From MSPOR6 sp964652195 (GTDB lineage: Bacteria; Poribacteria; WGA-4E; WGA-3G), in NCBI GenBank assembly GCA_964652195.1, contig CAZZBB010000067.1:1-64000 (forward strand): a DNA stretch of 64,000 nt, written 5' to 3'. Below are positions 49,955 to 59,373 of the stretch, piece after piece (the first letter of the stretch is position 1; every line of letters starts with the position of its first letter). The position numbers and the translations under genes were made by a program. The notes below the pieces were generated by a model. That model was not told where the DNA came from. It ran no database searches and worked only from the letters and a program-made list of their open reading frames with translations.

Positions 49955-51559
49955 CTAATCCGGTTTATGGATTTCAAAATAGATTTCCTGAATATAAGCA
50001 TTCTTAGAATCTTGTGATTTGGCGTCAGTAATTATCTTTCGCGCATCAGAAATTCTATTCAGACGAAAATAAACAAGAGCAAGCGTTGCCAAATGGGTGG
50101 GACGGTTATCAGTTTCAACAGCATCATTCGCAAGAACAAGTGCCTCATCCAACAATCTGCTTTCTTCAGCAAGAAGTGATGCTAAAGCATTCTTTGGATA
50201 AGATACATCGGGAGCAAGTTTAATCGCTTGACGAAAATCAGCTTCTGCTTTTGCTGATTCTCCCCGCTGTTGGTGAATCTGTCCTCGCCAAAAATAACCT
50301 GGTGCCCAAGTCACCTCTTGGCGAATCCCCAATGTATACGCATCAATTGCTCCTACAAAATCCCCAAATGACTTACGAAGATTGGCTAATTGAGAATAAG
50401 CATCCATAAAGTTGGGATCATTCTGAATCAAAGTTTGCAAATGTCCTTCAGCATTATTACGATTTCCCAACTTTGCTTCAATTAACCCTAAATGTAACAA
50501 TGCTTGCCGGGAATTAGTTTCATAGTTAAGTACACGTGCGTATGTTTTTTTAGCAGATTCCAGACTGTTTAGTTGCATTTGAACAAAAGCATAATCTTTC
50601 AAGGCAGGTATGTATGTCTCATCTGTTTCCAATGCCTTCTCCAACAATTCTAATGCAGGTGGTCCCTGTTGTTTATCTATAAAAACTCGCGCCTGTTTCC
50701 AGTATACCTCTGCCAATATTCTTTTGTACCGAGAACGTGCTGTGTTTGCCCGTTTAACTTCACCGAGTTCATCGAATAGGTCCGCAAGAGATTTGTAGAA
50801 TAACGGCTTATTTGGATTAGCATCAATTGCCTTTTCATAAAAATGTTGTGCAATCTCATACATATCTCGTGCTCGCGCCGCTTCGCCTCTTCCATAGATA
50901 GCACTTGTCAACGTTACATCTAACGTATATGCTTCCCTGAATACTGCATCGGCTTCATCATAACGGTTAAGCTTTAGCAGGACATATCCAAGATTATTAT
51001 AAGCAGCTGTTGATGCAGGTTCCAATTGAACTGCTACGATATAGTAGCGACGTGCTTGTTCCAAGTTACCACGTTCCGTCTCAATTTGTCCTAAAGCAAT
51101 ATACCAAGCCACAGGAGCATTTTCTCCTGCCCCCTTAACTGCTTTCTGAAAAAATTCATCCGCTTTATCCAACTGCTTATTACGATGATACGCAGTTGCA
51201 AGTTTGGCTTGTACGGTAGGTTCAATCAAAATACGTTCAGTTTGTGGAAATAGAGAAATCAGTTCTAATGCTCGTAAAAATGATGTAATTGCACTCACAT
51301 AATTCCTAAGTTTTCCAGATGCATCCCCTATTCCAATATGTGCTATTGGTAATCCAGGATACTGTTTTACAATGGACTGATATATTTGCAGGACTTCATT
51401 CCAATTCTCTTCTTGAAACACTTTCTGTGCATTCTCAAGTTGGTTTTGAACATGTTCTGGTAAGGTCGTTAGATCCCACGGGGTTACTTCGGCATAAGAG
51501 GATAAGGTGATTATAAACAATAGAAGACATAGGAAATGACGAATTTGACCCATATACAT
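49955..51559 (-). CDS. Exported TPR-repeat protein
   Basis: 534 residues with signal peptide (FLCLLLFIITLSSYA, no lipobox Cys). At least ten TPR units from about residue 40 to the end: IAHIGIGDASGKLRNYVSAI, PVAWYIALGQIETERGNLEQ, AAYNNLGYVLLKLNRYDEAD, ALLHLGLIEAKLGNRNNAEG, APGYFWRGQIHQQRGESAKA and similar. A periplasmic scaffold or assembly factor. Its start is 4 bp after the stop of the SurA/PpiC-like gene on the same strand, so they are surely co-transcribed and may act together in outer-membrane protein handling. Confidence 0.8.
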   Translation of the reverse strand: MYMGQIRHFLCLLLFIITLSSYAEVTPWDLTTLPEHVQNQLENAQKVFQEENWNEVLQIYQSIVKQYPGLPIAHIGIGDASGKLRNYVSAITSFLRALELISLFPQTERILIEPTVQAKLATAYHRNKQLDKADEFFQKAVKGAGENAPVAWYIALGQIETERGNLEQARRYYIVAVQLEPASTAAYNNLGYVLLKLNRYDEADAVFREAYTLDVTLTSAIYGRGEAARARDMYEIAQHFYEKAIDANPNKPLFYKSLADLFDELGEVKRANTARSRYKRILAEVYWKQARVFIDKQQGPPALELLEKALETDETYIPALKDYAFVQMQLNSLESAKKTYARVLNYETNSRQALLHLGLIEAKLGNRNNAEGHLQTLIQNDPNFMDAYSQLANLRKSFGDFVGAIDAYTLGIRQEVTWAPGYFWRGQIHQQRGESAKAEADFRQAIKLAPDVSYPKNALASLLAEESRLLDEALVLANDAVETDNRPTHLATLALVYFRLNRISDARKIITDAKSQDSKNAYIQEIYFEIHKPD

Positions 51560-51563
51560 AACT

Positions 51564-52565
51564 TTACTTCACTGGTCGAATAGTAATTTCGGAAACTCGA
51601 TTCAATGCTTCATCTAAGATGTACCACGATATCTTGGATTTTTGTTTGGTTAGCCATTTCTCATACTCTATTTTCGCTTTCTGTTCGCGAATCAGTCTCG
51701 CTACCTCATGTTTAACTTCTGAATACTGTCTCTGACGTGAAGGAGTTTTTCTAATCTGTTTTACAATAATATGTCCTTCTGGTATAGATATTGGTCCTTT
51801 ATATTCTAAAAGTTTCAATTCCGAGACAAGTGATCCTAATGAGGTATTTGTTGGAATAGTTTCCATACCAACATTAACGACTGGGTTTGATTCATAGTCC
51901 TTCTTAATAGTATTAAAAGTATCACCTTGTTCCAATTGTCCCATAATTTTTTTAGCAAGATTCTCGGCAATCCGATTATCATTTTCTGTTGATACAAAAA
52001 TTCGTATGTAATTAAGGGTAACCATTTCTGGCACAATAAAATCTGTCTTATTTGCTTCAAAGTATTGTGGTGCTAAGTCATCAATCTCTCTGTTATCAAC
52101 AGAATTTATAAATTCAAGTTTATAATACTCATCGAAAACGATACTATCATTGATCCACTGTTTGATTACTTCCATTTCTATTTCTTGGTTATTTAGAATA
52201 GCACTGAAAGCATCATTAGACGTGTATGTCTCTCCTATCACAGTTAACTTATTATTCACCTGTTCCTTACGATCAATCGTCGTGATGCCAATGTGTTTTG
52301 CTTTTTGTAAAACCAATTTACGATTGATAATTCGATTCAGATAATTTTGTTTCTCCACCTCTGTTGGCTCATTTGGGTTAGTTTTATTGACTATTCCTTC
52401 AATACGAATTTCATTCACAAGGTCACTCTGGGTAATTGGCTGTGTATTAACAACCGCGATTACAGAGTCGATTAGTATTTGTGAGTATACATTCCCTATA
52501 AAGAGAAATAAGAGAGGGATTATATAGAAGACAATTGTATATGATCTTTGGAGTCTTGAATTGGT
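51564..52565 (-). CDS. SurA/PpiC-type periplasmic chaperone
   Basis: 333 residues from ATG 52565, at which a signal peptide (IVFYIIPLLFLFIGNVYS) begins; a TTG at 52607 would put it 14 residues in. SurA N-terminal chaperone domain: LIDSVIAVVNTQPITQSDLV and NYLNRIINRKLVLQKA. The C-terminal half has a PpiC/parvulin-like domain (VTLNYIRIFVSTENDNRIAE, GHIIVKQIRKTPSRQRQYSE), but the parvulin GxLG and HIxxG motifs are weak or absent, so prolyl isomerase activity is doubtful and chaperone action more likely. Between the SodC-like and TPR genes, same strand. Confidence 0.8.
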   Translation of the reverse strand, partial: TNSRLQRSYTIVFYIIPLLFLFIGNVYSQILIDSVIAVVNTQPITQSDLVNEIRIEGIVNKTNPNEPTEVEKQNYLNRIINRKLVLQKAKHIGITTIDRKEQVNNKLTVIGETYTSNDAFSAILNNQEIEMEVIKQWINDSIVFDEYYKLEFINSVDNREIDDLAPQYFEANKTDFIVPEMVTLNYIRIFVSTENDNRIAENLAKKIMGQLEQGDTFNTIKKDYESNPVVNVGMETIPTNTSLGSLVSELKLLEYKGPISIPEGHIIVKQIRKTPSRQRQYSEVKHEVARLIREQKAKIEYEKWLTKQKSKISWYILDEALNRVSEITIRPVK

Positions 52566-52664
52566 CATAACAGGTGAGATCGTACCGTAAATTTCTATTG
52601 AATTCAAGGTTTATTGCTGTGTATAGGATAACAAATACACCAACACTGATATGAACTTTAATGA

Positions 52665-53834
52665 CTATTCCAACAACCCAATTATACCACAACCAATACG
52701 AGCACCCGCCCCAGGTCTTACCCTTAAAGCTCTTACCGTGGATTTAATCCATTCACCAAACAACTCATCATCTCCTTGGAAATACCCTAAAACCCATGCA
52801 GTTGTACGTTCATCCAGAAAATTCGTAAGTAATACATTATATCCTATTGTGTCATTACTGTTTTCTATGTCCACACCAGATGTAATATACAAATGTGTCA
52901 ACCGATTCTTCATCTCCTGTTCAAAATCTACTGGAGATCCAGTTGAATATATCTGCCTATATTGATTCGTAAAGAAATCAGGATCTACTGGTAATCCTTG
53001 ATTCATAAAGAAATCATGATATGTCCCTAATGTCTTTGGTTGGATATTCAAGAATGATTGATATGTAGGTGTCCCTTCAAATGGAATTGAAATCAGTATA
53101 CTTGGGTCAATTAACTGTTCAGGACTCAAAAAACAATTCAGTAACAACTCTAATAAGTTATGACTATGCGGACCGATATCCTGTCCGGGGAGATGGTGAT
53201 CTGATTCCAAATCTATATGTTGAGCAAGCACTGCCAAAGTACAGACATGTGTGTCTTGTGGAATCACATCAACCATTTGTCCTTGTATGTGGGTATGCAT
53301 ACTAGTGTTATCAAAATGAGGATTGGTTTGGAATGTATCTCCTGTTTCATGTATCAATATCAATTTATTAAGAATATCCGTGCTGGGATCACCACCAACT
53401 GACCAATATCGTGTTGTAAATTCTAATACACCACTACCATTTTCATTCACACGGATGTTGCCAATTTCCCCGATTCCAATTGGAGGTGTATCAAGAGTAG
53501 CATCTGCAACAGGAACACCTGCAGTTCCCGCGGAGATATCCATAGGATGCCAATGCGGACCAACATCACTACAATCTTCCCCTGTATGGATATGTGCTGC
53601 ATGCCAACCAGGAGAAGCATTATGAATTTCAATTACAACATGCACCTCACCATTCATACCCATGAAAGTAGCAGTACCATTTAAACTACTACCATCAATT
53701 GAAGAGATATTAGCATAAGCTACTTTCTTGATAGATGTGGTGGTAATTACCTCTGTAGGTATTCTCTCGCATCCTATACTAATTAACACTATTAAGACGA
53801 GATAGGTAAAATGCAAATTACTTCTAAATATCAT
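52665..53834 (-). CDS. Cu/Zn superoxide dismutase-like lipoprotein with large His-rich insertion
   Basis: 389 residues; lipobox SIGC. Residues 40-170 form a SodC fold: copper ligands H81-x-H83 in AAHIHTGEDC, bridging-type His94 in GPHWHP, His162 in LILIHETGD. The family C-terminal strand, with Arg379 and the disulfide Cys382 (GAGARIGCGIIG), is 190 residues further than normal; Cys88 is its partner. The inserted part (about 170-370) has nine His in HTHIQGQ, HVCTL, DHHLPGQDIGPHSH and similar, then a helical region. The usual zinc ligands H71, H80 and D83 are not conserved (IGEIGN replaces HVGDLGN). It may be a copper-only SOD or a metal-binding protein. Same strand as surA-like and TPR genes. 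Confidence 0.78.
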   Translation of the reverse strand: MIFRSNLHFTYLVLIVLISIGCERIPTEVITTTSIKKVAYANISSIDGSSLNGTATFMGMNGEVHVVIEIHNASPGWHAAHIHTGEDCSDVGPHWHPMDISAGTAGVPVADATLDTPPIGIGEIGNIRVNENGSGVLEFTTRYWSVGGDPSTDILNKLILIHETGDTFQTNPHFDNTSMHTHIQGQMVDVIPQDTHVCTLAVLAQHIDLESDHHLPGQDIGPHSHNLLELLLNCFLSPEQLIDPSILISIPFEGTPTYQSFLNIQPKTLGTYHDFFMNQGLPVDPDFFTNQYRQIYSTGSPVDFEQEMKNRLTHLYITSGVDIENSNDTIGYNVLLTNFLDERTTAWVLGYFQGDDELFGEWIKSTVRALRVRPGAGARIGCGIIGLLE

Positions 53835-53989
53835 TAAATTTGACTCAGTCCTATATATCGAATTATATTTATAAATCTAATATTATCTTATACTTATTGT
53901 AATTAAATAACTTCCTGTGTCAAGTTTTCTATAAAAACCGAGGGCAACGAATAATTCAGCATAGAATCACATAATTCAATCTCGCTCAG

Positions 53990-54018
53990 TTGACTTGAGA
54001 AACGTATATGTCTATAAT
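53990..54018 (+). promoter_or_regulatory. Predicted promoter of the second sulfatase gene
   Basis: TTGACT, 17-bp spacer, TATAAT, 30 bp before the ATG. Confidence 0.7.
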
Positions 54019-54048
54019 ACATATAAACCCTTTTGAGAGAACATATAA

Positions 54049-55497
54049 ATGTCCGATAAACCTCCTAATATACTCTGGATATGTACCGACCAACAACGAT
54101 TTGATACGTTAGGTTGCTATGGTAACCAATTCGTCCACACCCCCAACTTAGATAAACTTGCATCAGAAGGTGTGCTTTTTCAACACGCATACTGTCAAAG
54201 TCCAGTTTGTACACCGAGTAGAGCAAGTTTTCTCACAGGTCGATACCCACGGACCACTCGATGTCGACAGAATGGACAAGCAATTCCACCTGATGAAGTA
54301 TTGGTAACTAAACTATTACAGGAGGCTGGATATATCTGCGGGTTAGCAGGAAAACTCCACCTTGCCCCTTGTAACCCAAGTGTCTGCAAAGGAACAGAAC
54401 AACGTATTGATGATGGCTATGACCAGTTTTTCTGGTCACACGATCCAGCAGATGCATGGTCAACACACGACTATATTCAATGGATCAAGGATAAAGGACT
54501 AAACAGAGACAGCAAACCGTTCTCAGATTCAAAATATGTCCGAACAATCCCATCCGAGGAACATAGTCAAACAACCTGGAGCGTGGAACGAGCCATGACA
54601 TTTATCAGTAATGCTTCAAGATTTAAACAACCTTGGCTATTCTCAGTTAATATGTTCGATCCACACCATGCTTTTGACCCACCAATCGCAGCACTTGAAC
54701 GGTATCGTAATATCCTAAATGATATTCCTTTACCAAACTATGTTGAAGGGGAACTTGACAATAAACCAATTTGGCAACAAATTGACCATGGTGGTGCTTA
54801 TGGAGGAAAATCTGGTTATCCTTTCCAAGACATGTGTGATGACGATCATCGTTGGGTTACTACAGCATATTGGGCAATGATTGATGTAATAGATACACAA
54901 GTTGGACGGATAATCAAGTTCTTGGATGAAATTGAACAGAGAGAAAACACTATTATTATCTTTACATCTGATCATGGAGAAATGCTTGGGGATCATGGTA
55001 TATACCTAAAAGGACCATATTTCTATGAACCTGCTATTCGGGTGCCACTCATTATTTCAGGGCCGAATATGTTAGATAATGGTGGACGTTCAAAGGCATT
55101 TGTGGAATTAGTGGATTTAGCACCAACACTAATGGAAGCAGCCAATTTGGAACCATTTCATGGAATGCAGGGACAGAGTATTTTGCCAATGCTATCAGGT
55201 GAAAAAAGTTTGGATTCACATAGGGATGATGTCTACTGCGAATACTATAACGCTATGGGTTGGCATCGTGAACCCACTGCAAACGCTACGATGGTAAGAA
55301 ACAATCGGTATAAGATAGTTGCAGCACATGGTACTGAAAGTGGAGAATTATATGATCTGGAAACCGATCCGAAGGAAACACACAATCTATGGAACAATTC
55401 AGATTACAAGGATGTAAAACTAACAATGCAGGATAGATTAATTGATCGGATGGCATGGACAGTTGACCCATTGCCTGAAAGGCAAGCACCGTGGTAA
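54049..55497 (+). CDS. Type I sulfatase
   Basis: 482 residues, alkaline-phosphatase-like sulfatase. Metal-binding ICTDQQRFDTLG, formylglycine motif C54-T-P-S-R58 in SPVCTPSRASFLTGRYP, GLAGKLHLAPCNP, FSVNMFDPHHAFDPP, and FTSDHGEMLGDHGIYLKGP. The QQRFDT start and GDHG motif place it with choline-sulfatase/arylsulfatase-type enzymes rather than with the first sulfatase (34326), so the two likely act on different substrates. No signal peptide. Needs a formylglycine-generating enzyme from elsewhere. Its last codons overlap the start of the PAP2 gene. Confidence 0.92.
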   Translation: MSDKPPNILWICTDQQRFDTLGCYGNQFVHTPNLDKLASEGVLFQHAYCQSPVCTPSRASFLTGRYPRTTRCRQNGQAIPPDEVLVTKLLQEAGYICGLAGKLHLAPCNPSVCKGTEQRIDDGYDQFFWSHDPADAWSTHDYIQWIKDKGLNRDSKPFSDSKYVRTIPSEEHSQTTWSVERAMTFISNASRFKQPWLFSVNMFDPHHAFDPPIAALERYRNILNDIPLPNYVEGELDNKPIWQQIDHGGAYGGKSGYPFQDMCDDDHRWVTTAYWAMIDVIDTQVGRIIKFLDEIEQRENTIIIFTSDHGEMLGDHGIYLKGPYFYEPAIRVPLIISGPNMLDNGGRSKAFVELVDLAPTLMEAANLEPFHGMQGQSILPMLSGEKSLDSHRDDVYCEYYNAMGWHREPTANATMVRNNRYKIVAAHGTESGELYDLETDPKETHNLWNNSDYKDVKLTMQDRLIDRMAWTVDPLPERQAPW

Positions 55498-56120
55498 CAT
55501 TAAACATTGACAGTCTTAATTCTAAATTAAAACACCTCCAAAAATTTACCTCTATCACTTCCCTGATATTTATATGCTTATTCAATTTAAGCACGTTTGT
55601 ATTTGCAGATAATATCCTAAAACGCTGGGATCAAGATCTATTTAATCGAATTTACGATGCACCACCCCATAGTGAACCGTTGTGGACTGGAATGGAGATA
55701 ACCACAGAGTTTGGACACTACCGGGCAGTCATGGGGTTCTCTATTTTGCTTATGGTGTACGGTAATGAAGACCATCGTAATACTGGACGACTTGTCTCAT
55801 CCGCATATTTAGGTGCTGGTGTTGTAACATACGGAATGAAACGCCTGATTGGTAGAAAACGTCCACTTGATGAGACCTTGGGTAGTCCAGCAATGCCATC
55901 AGGACATGCAGCGTTGGCATTTAGCACTGCAACAATTCTGGGGTGTCGATATCCGAAATGGCGTATACCGTTATATATTGGTGCTGGACTGGTAGGTTTC
56001 TCACGCATCTATCTTGGAAGACACTATACATCCGATGTGTTAGTTGGTGCAGGAATCGGTACAACAATAGGTTTCCTTGTCTGGAACAACCGCATGACAT
56101 TGTTAAAATGGGAGTTTTAA
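55491..56120 (+). CDS. PAP2-family membrane phosphatase
   Basis: 209 residues from a GTG that overlaps the sulfatase stop by 7 bp. After an N-terminal hydrophobic region (FICLFNLSTFVFA, signal or TM) the three PAP2 motifs are complete: K117-x6-R124-P125 (KRLIGRKRP), PSGH at 136-139, and S171-R172-x5-H178-x3-D182 (SRIYLGRHYTSD). Acid phosphatase / phosphatidic acid phosphatase type 2 that dephosphorylates lipid or polyprenyl pyrophosphates at the membrane surface. The linked sulfatase suggests co-expression only. Confidence 0.9.
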   Translation: MVTLNIDSLNSKLKHLQKFTSITSLIFICLFNLSTFVFADNILKRWDQDLFNRIYDAPPHSEPLWTGMEITTEFGHYRAVMGFSILLMVYGNEDHRNTGRLVSSAYLGAGVVTYGMKRLIGRKRPLDETLGSPAMPSGHAALAFSTATILGCRYPKWRIPLYIGAGLVGFSRIYLGRHYTSDVLVGAGIGTTIGFLVWNNRMTLLKWEF

Positions 56121-56222
56121 CTAAACAATTTATATGTGTTATCCTGATACTCAATTAAGCGTATTTATATAGTTCTCTGGTTTGGTATAGTCAATTATTA
56201 AGACGATATGTCATCCTTCCCC

Positions 56223-56720
56223 ACAAGATCCCAAATGAAAAATAATGAATTAACACATAGAATATTCAACAAATACACAACAACGAAAAATAATTGAAGA
56301 ATTATTGAAGAAAACCTAACCAATAAACAACAAAAGACAAAAATATTGAAATAGTATCCTATTACTTAAATAACAAAAGTAAAGAATATTTAGAAAAACA
56401 TCACAAATACTAATTATCAACTTGACCTATATATTTTATTATGTTACTATATATATCACATATAAATCGTGAGGTGAAAAGTTGTTATGAAACTTTCACA
56501 ACAGTTATGAAAAGGAATTCAAAATCTGATATGCCTACAAACCCATACCAGAACAAAATTTAGAGTATTTTAAACAACTGGATAGTATGAAATTAGTAAA
56601 AAAATAAAAAATAACACAATTTTCAAGACTATCTATAAACCCTTTCTGAAACTGACTTTAGACCAGTTTGAAATCACATATCTAAATATTTTGTTATGAA
56701 AATATTAATACCTATAGTTG
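56223..56720 (+). repeat. Leader copy B without a gene
   Basis: Collinear with 21898-22438. Keeps the promoter (56422-56450), a changed form of the palindrome (56481-56512) and the ACTGACTTTAGA hairpin (56649-56669), but where copy A has TAAAGGAGAACTACC and ATG it has TATAGTTGATAATG, so the ribosome-binding site and reading frame are lost. Followed by an inverted repeat (AATTTTCAGAGTA at 56736; TTACTCTGAAAATT at 56846). Confidence 0.6.
56422..56450 (+). promoter_or_regulatory. Promoter in leader copy B
   Basis: TTGACC, 17-bp spacer, TACTAT, followed by ATATATCACA as in copy A. Confidence 0.6.
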
Positions 56721-56949
56721 ATAATGTCAAACGGAAATTTTCAGAGTATTCAGAGTAAATCAAAGAAACCGAAATTTTAGAATACACATAGGAACCCAGA
56801 CTATAACTGACTTTATACAAAATATAAACATCATCTAACAGCATTTACTCTGAAAATTACACTGTTATTCTAAAACAGCTAAAAACTAAAAGTATGTGAT
56901 CCGTGAAATTCATGTAAAAGAGTTTACACACCCCAAACCATTATTATTC

Positions 56950-56978
56950 TTGACTTTTAAACATATTTGTGATACTAT
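56950..56978 (+). promoter_or_regulatory. Predicted promoter of tRNA-Pro
   Basis: TTGACT, 17-bp spacer, TACTAT (a second TATAAT overlaps at 56976), 24 bp before the mature tRNA. Confidence 0.65.
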
Positions 56979-57002
56979 AATTCGGTAATTCGATAAATTA
57001 TA

Positions 57003-57076
57003 CGGGGCGTGGCGCAGCCCGGAAGCGCGCTTGAATGGGGTTCAAGAGGTCGCTGGTTCGAATCCAGTCGCCCCGA
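57003..57076 (+). tRNA. tRNA-Pro(GGG)
   Basis: Cloverleaf can be drawn: acceptor CGGGGCG/CGCCCCG with discriminator A, D arm GCGC..GCGC, anticodon stem CTTGA/TCAAG with loop ATGGGGT (anticodon GGG), T arm CTGGTTCGAATCCAG. 74 nt. The 3' CCA is not encoded (TTC follows), so it must be added after trimming, consistent with the RNase Z-like gene in the window. Confidence 0.95.
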
Positions 57077-57158
57077 TTCACGGGTATTTGGGTACATTGA
57101 TGTGTTACCACTTACCCGGTTTAATTTGTGATAACCTATAAATAAGGCAGCAACAGTC

Positions 57159-58481
57159 GTGGATAAATCGTGTATCAATGTCGGTATATTAGGTTGGGGA
57201 ACAGTTGGCACTGGGGTCTCAAAAATTCTGATTAATCAGAATGCTCTTATCTCCAAGAACAGTGGTGTAGAACTATCCTTAGAAAAAGTAGTAAAAAGGT
57301 CGCTCCCGGCAACCCGAGAAGGAATCGAACTTCCCCCTGACTGCCTAACTTCAGATCCTAACGAAGTTGTTGATAATCCAGATATTGATATTGTCGTTGA
57401 ATTGATCGGTGGTGTATCTGAAGCACATTCCTTTATCACTCGGGCAATAGAAAATGGTAAGCATGTAGTTACAGCCAACAAGGCACTATTAGCTGAACAT
57501 GGCGGTGAATTATTCCAATTAGCACAGAAACATCAGGTAAGTCTTAATTTTGAGGCAAGTACTGCTGGTGGTATCCCTATAATCAAAACTCTGCAAGAGA
57601 GTTTCACTGCAAATCAGATAGAATCTCTCTATGGAATAGTCAACGGTACCTGTAACTATATTCTGACAGAAATGAATGAGCATAGTGTGGACTTTTCTGA
57701 TGTGCTCGTAGAAGCTCAAGAAAAAGGATATGCTGAAGCCGATCCTACGCTTGATGTTGAAGGAATTGATGCAGCACAGAAACTATCGCTTCTCATTGCT
57801 CTTGCCTATGGTGTGAATCTGTCAATTGACCAATTCCATGTTGAAGGGATAACAGACATATCCCAAAAAGAGATACAGTATGCACGTGAACTTGGGTATG
57901 TTGTCAAACTAATTGCTATTGCAAAGTTAACAGACGATAATCGCGTGGAAGCACGTGTACATCCTACGCTTGTCCCTGAACGGAGTTTATTGGCAAATGT
58001 CGGTGGAGCCTATAATGCTGTATGTGTTATCGGTTCGGCAGTTGGTCCTACACTTTTTTACGGACAGGGTGCGGGAGAAATGCCTACCGCCAGTGCTGTT
58101 GTGGCAGATATTATTGATGCTGCAAAGTCTGTGAAAAATGGAATCTACCCAGAAATTTCTCATGCGTGGTTTCCTGACGTCCCTGCTGAAGTTACAGTCT
58201 GTCCGATTGACGATATTCATACAAGATACTATTTACGTTTTGTAGTAATTGATCAACCAGGGGTATTAGCAAAAATCGGTAATATATTAGGAGATAACGA
58301 CATCAGCATTGCATCAGTGATACAAAAAGAACCCCATGATATGGAAACAGTATCCCTTATGATGCTGACACATAAAGCACTTGAGAAAAACATGAAGGCA
58401 GCACTTGATGAAATATTAGAGTTGGAAGTTGTCAAGGGTGGTGCTAAACTTATTAGAATTGAAGAAGAAGTTGACTTCTAA
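57159..58481 (+). CDS. hom: Homoserine dehydrogenase
   Basis: 440 residues from GTG 57159, AAGG 11 bases upstream. N-terminal NAD(P) Rossmann domain with NVGILGWGTVGTGVSKIL, then VVTANKALLAEHGGEL (catalytic Lys in NKAL) and FEASTAGGIPIIKTLQ. Catalytic domain with GIVNGTCNYILTEM and ADPTLDVEGIDAAQKLSLL. The C-terminal ACT domain (YYLRFVVIDQPGVLAKIGNI, about 360-440) gives feedback control by threonine or methionine. Makes homoserine from aspartate semialdehyde. Lies between the tRNA and the yceD-rpmF-fab cluster, 17 bp before yceD. Confidence 0.95.
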   Translation: MDKSCINVGILGWGTVGTGVSKILINQNALISKNSGVELSLEKVVKRSLPATREGIELPPDCLTSDPNEVVDNPDIDIVVELIGGVSEAHSFITRAIENGKHVVTANKALLAEHGGELFQLAQKHQVSLNFEASTAGGIPIIKTLQESFTANQIESLYGIVNGTCNYILTEMNEHSVDFSDVLVEAQEKGYAEADPTLDVEGIDAAQKLSLLIALAYGVNLSIDQFHVEGITDISQKEIQYARELGYVVKLIAIAKLTDDNRVEARVHPTLVPERSLLANVGGAYNAVCVIGSAVGPTLFYGQGAGEMPTASAVVADIIDAAKSVKNGIYPEISHAWFPDVPAEVTVCPIDDIHTRYYLRFVVIDQPGVLAKIGNILGDNDISIASVIQKEPHDMETVSLMMLTHKALEKNMKAALDEILELEVVKGGAKLIRIEEEVDF

Positions 58482-58498
58482 GTTCAGCCAGAAAAACG

Positions 58499-59122
58499 AT
58501 GAAAGATACATTGGTTTTTGACGTCAGAACTATTAAGAATGAAGATTTCAATGAATATGAAGTAGAACTTCAGCCATCACTACTTGAGCTTGAGTTTGAC
58601 GATGTGAACTTTAATAGTAATGTCTGTGGAAAAGTCCAATTACTCCATCATGGTGAGGATAATATATACGTCAAAGCAGAAGTATCTACAGATATTGAAC
58701 TACAATGCGGTAAATGTCTTGATACCTATAAAGAGGATCTTGGAGCAACGTTTGAAATTCAATTTACCCCTTCCACAGACTCAGAAGAAATAGGTCATGG
58801 AAGTGTTGATGATGAAGAACGCTTCTATGATGGAGAGACATTTAACATCTCTGAAGATGCAAGACAAGCATTAGTACTTCAGATCCCGGTGTGGCCGCTC
58901 TGCTCACAAGTATGTGAAGGTTTATGTTCTGGGTGTGGAATAAACCTAAATGAAGGACATTGTACTTGTCCTGAGACAGAAGTAATTCAAACGGATACAC
59001 TGGACACACATTCACCCTTTGCCGATTTAAAACAACTATTAGATGCAGCAAAAGTAGAAACTGAAAATAAGCCAAAGAAGCGTAAGGAGATTACTCTAAA
59101 AAATGGCACATCCAAAACGTAG
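58499..59122 (+). CDS. yceD: YceD/DUF177 family protein
   Basis: 207 residues. The typical DUF177 Cys motif occurs twice: ELQCGKCLDTYKEDL in the middle and CSQVCEGLCSGCGINLNEGH followed by CTC near the end, likely a zinc site. In E. coli YceD affects 23S rRNA accumulation and is co-transcribed with rpmF. The same link holds here: its 3' end overlaps the rpmF start by 20 bp, so translation should be coupled. Confidence 0.9.
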   Translation: MKDTLVFDVRTIKNEDFNEYEVELQPSLLELEFDDVNFNSNVCGKVQLLHHGEDNIYVKAEVSTDIELQCGKCLDTYKEDLGATFEIQFTPSTDSEEIGHGSVDDEERFYDGETFNISEDARQALVLQIPVWPLCSQVCEGLCSGCGINLNEGHCTCPETEVIQTDTLDTHSPFADLKQLLDAAKVETENKPKKRKEITLKNGTSKT

Positions 59123-59291
59123 AACTTCACGATCTAAAAAAAGAATGCGGAGAAGTCATCATGCACTCCGGAATCAAGTTATCACTGATTGTTCCTATTG
59201 TGGTGAAATGATGGTTTCCCATCGGGTCTGTACACATTGTGGACACTATAAGGGTAGATCAATTTTAAAGACTACTGAGGAAGAAGGTTAG
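59103..59291 (+). CDS. rpmF: Ribosomal protein bL32
   Basis: 62 residues. AHPKRRTSRSKKRMRRSHHA start with highly basic N-terminus and the zinc-ribbon Cys pairs CSYC and CTHC typical of C+ L32. It is part of the large ribosomal subunit near the peptidyl-transferase exit. Overlaps the yceD 3' end. Confidence 0.95.
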   Translation: MAHPKRRTSRSKKRMRRSHHALRNQVITDCSYCGEMMVSHRVCTHCGHYKGRSILKTTEEEG

Positions 59292-59373
59292 CATTCACGT
59301 CTCATTTCTTGCCGATACGGTATAACTATAATCTTGTGTAGATATCCATTATCGGCTTATAAGGTTTTAAAAT

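Noticed and set aside
56736..56862. Terminator from the inverted repeat AATTTTCAGAGTA/TACTCTGAAAATT
   Set aside because: The arms are about 100 bp apart with no U-run after the second arm; more likely the end of a decayed repeat.
23892..57158. Change of GC skew between about 22 and 24 kb (C-richer + strand in 24-47 kb)
   Set aside because: A few lines sampled by eye suggest it, but gene strand bias confounds it and I could not compute a cumulative skew; not strong enough to report as a replication feature.
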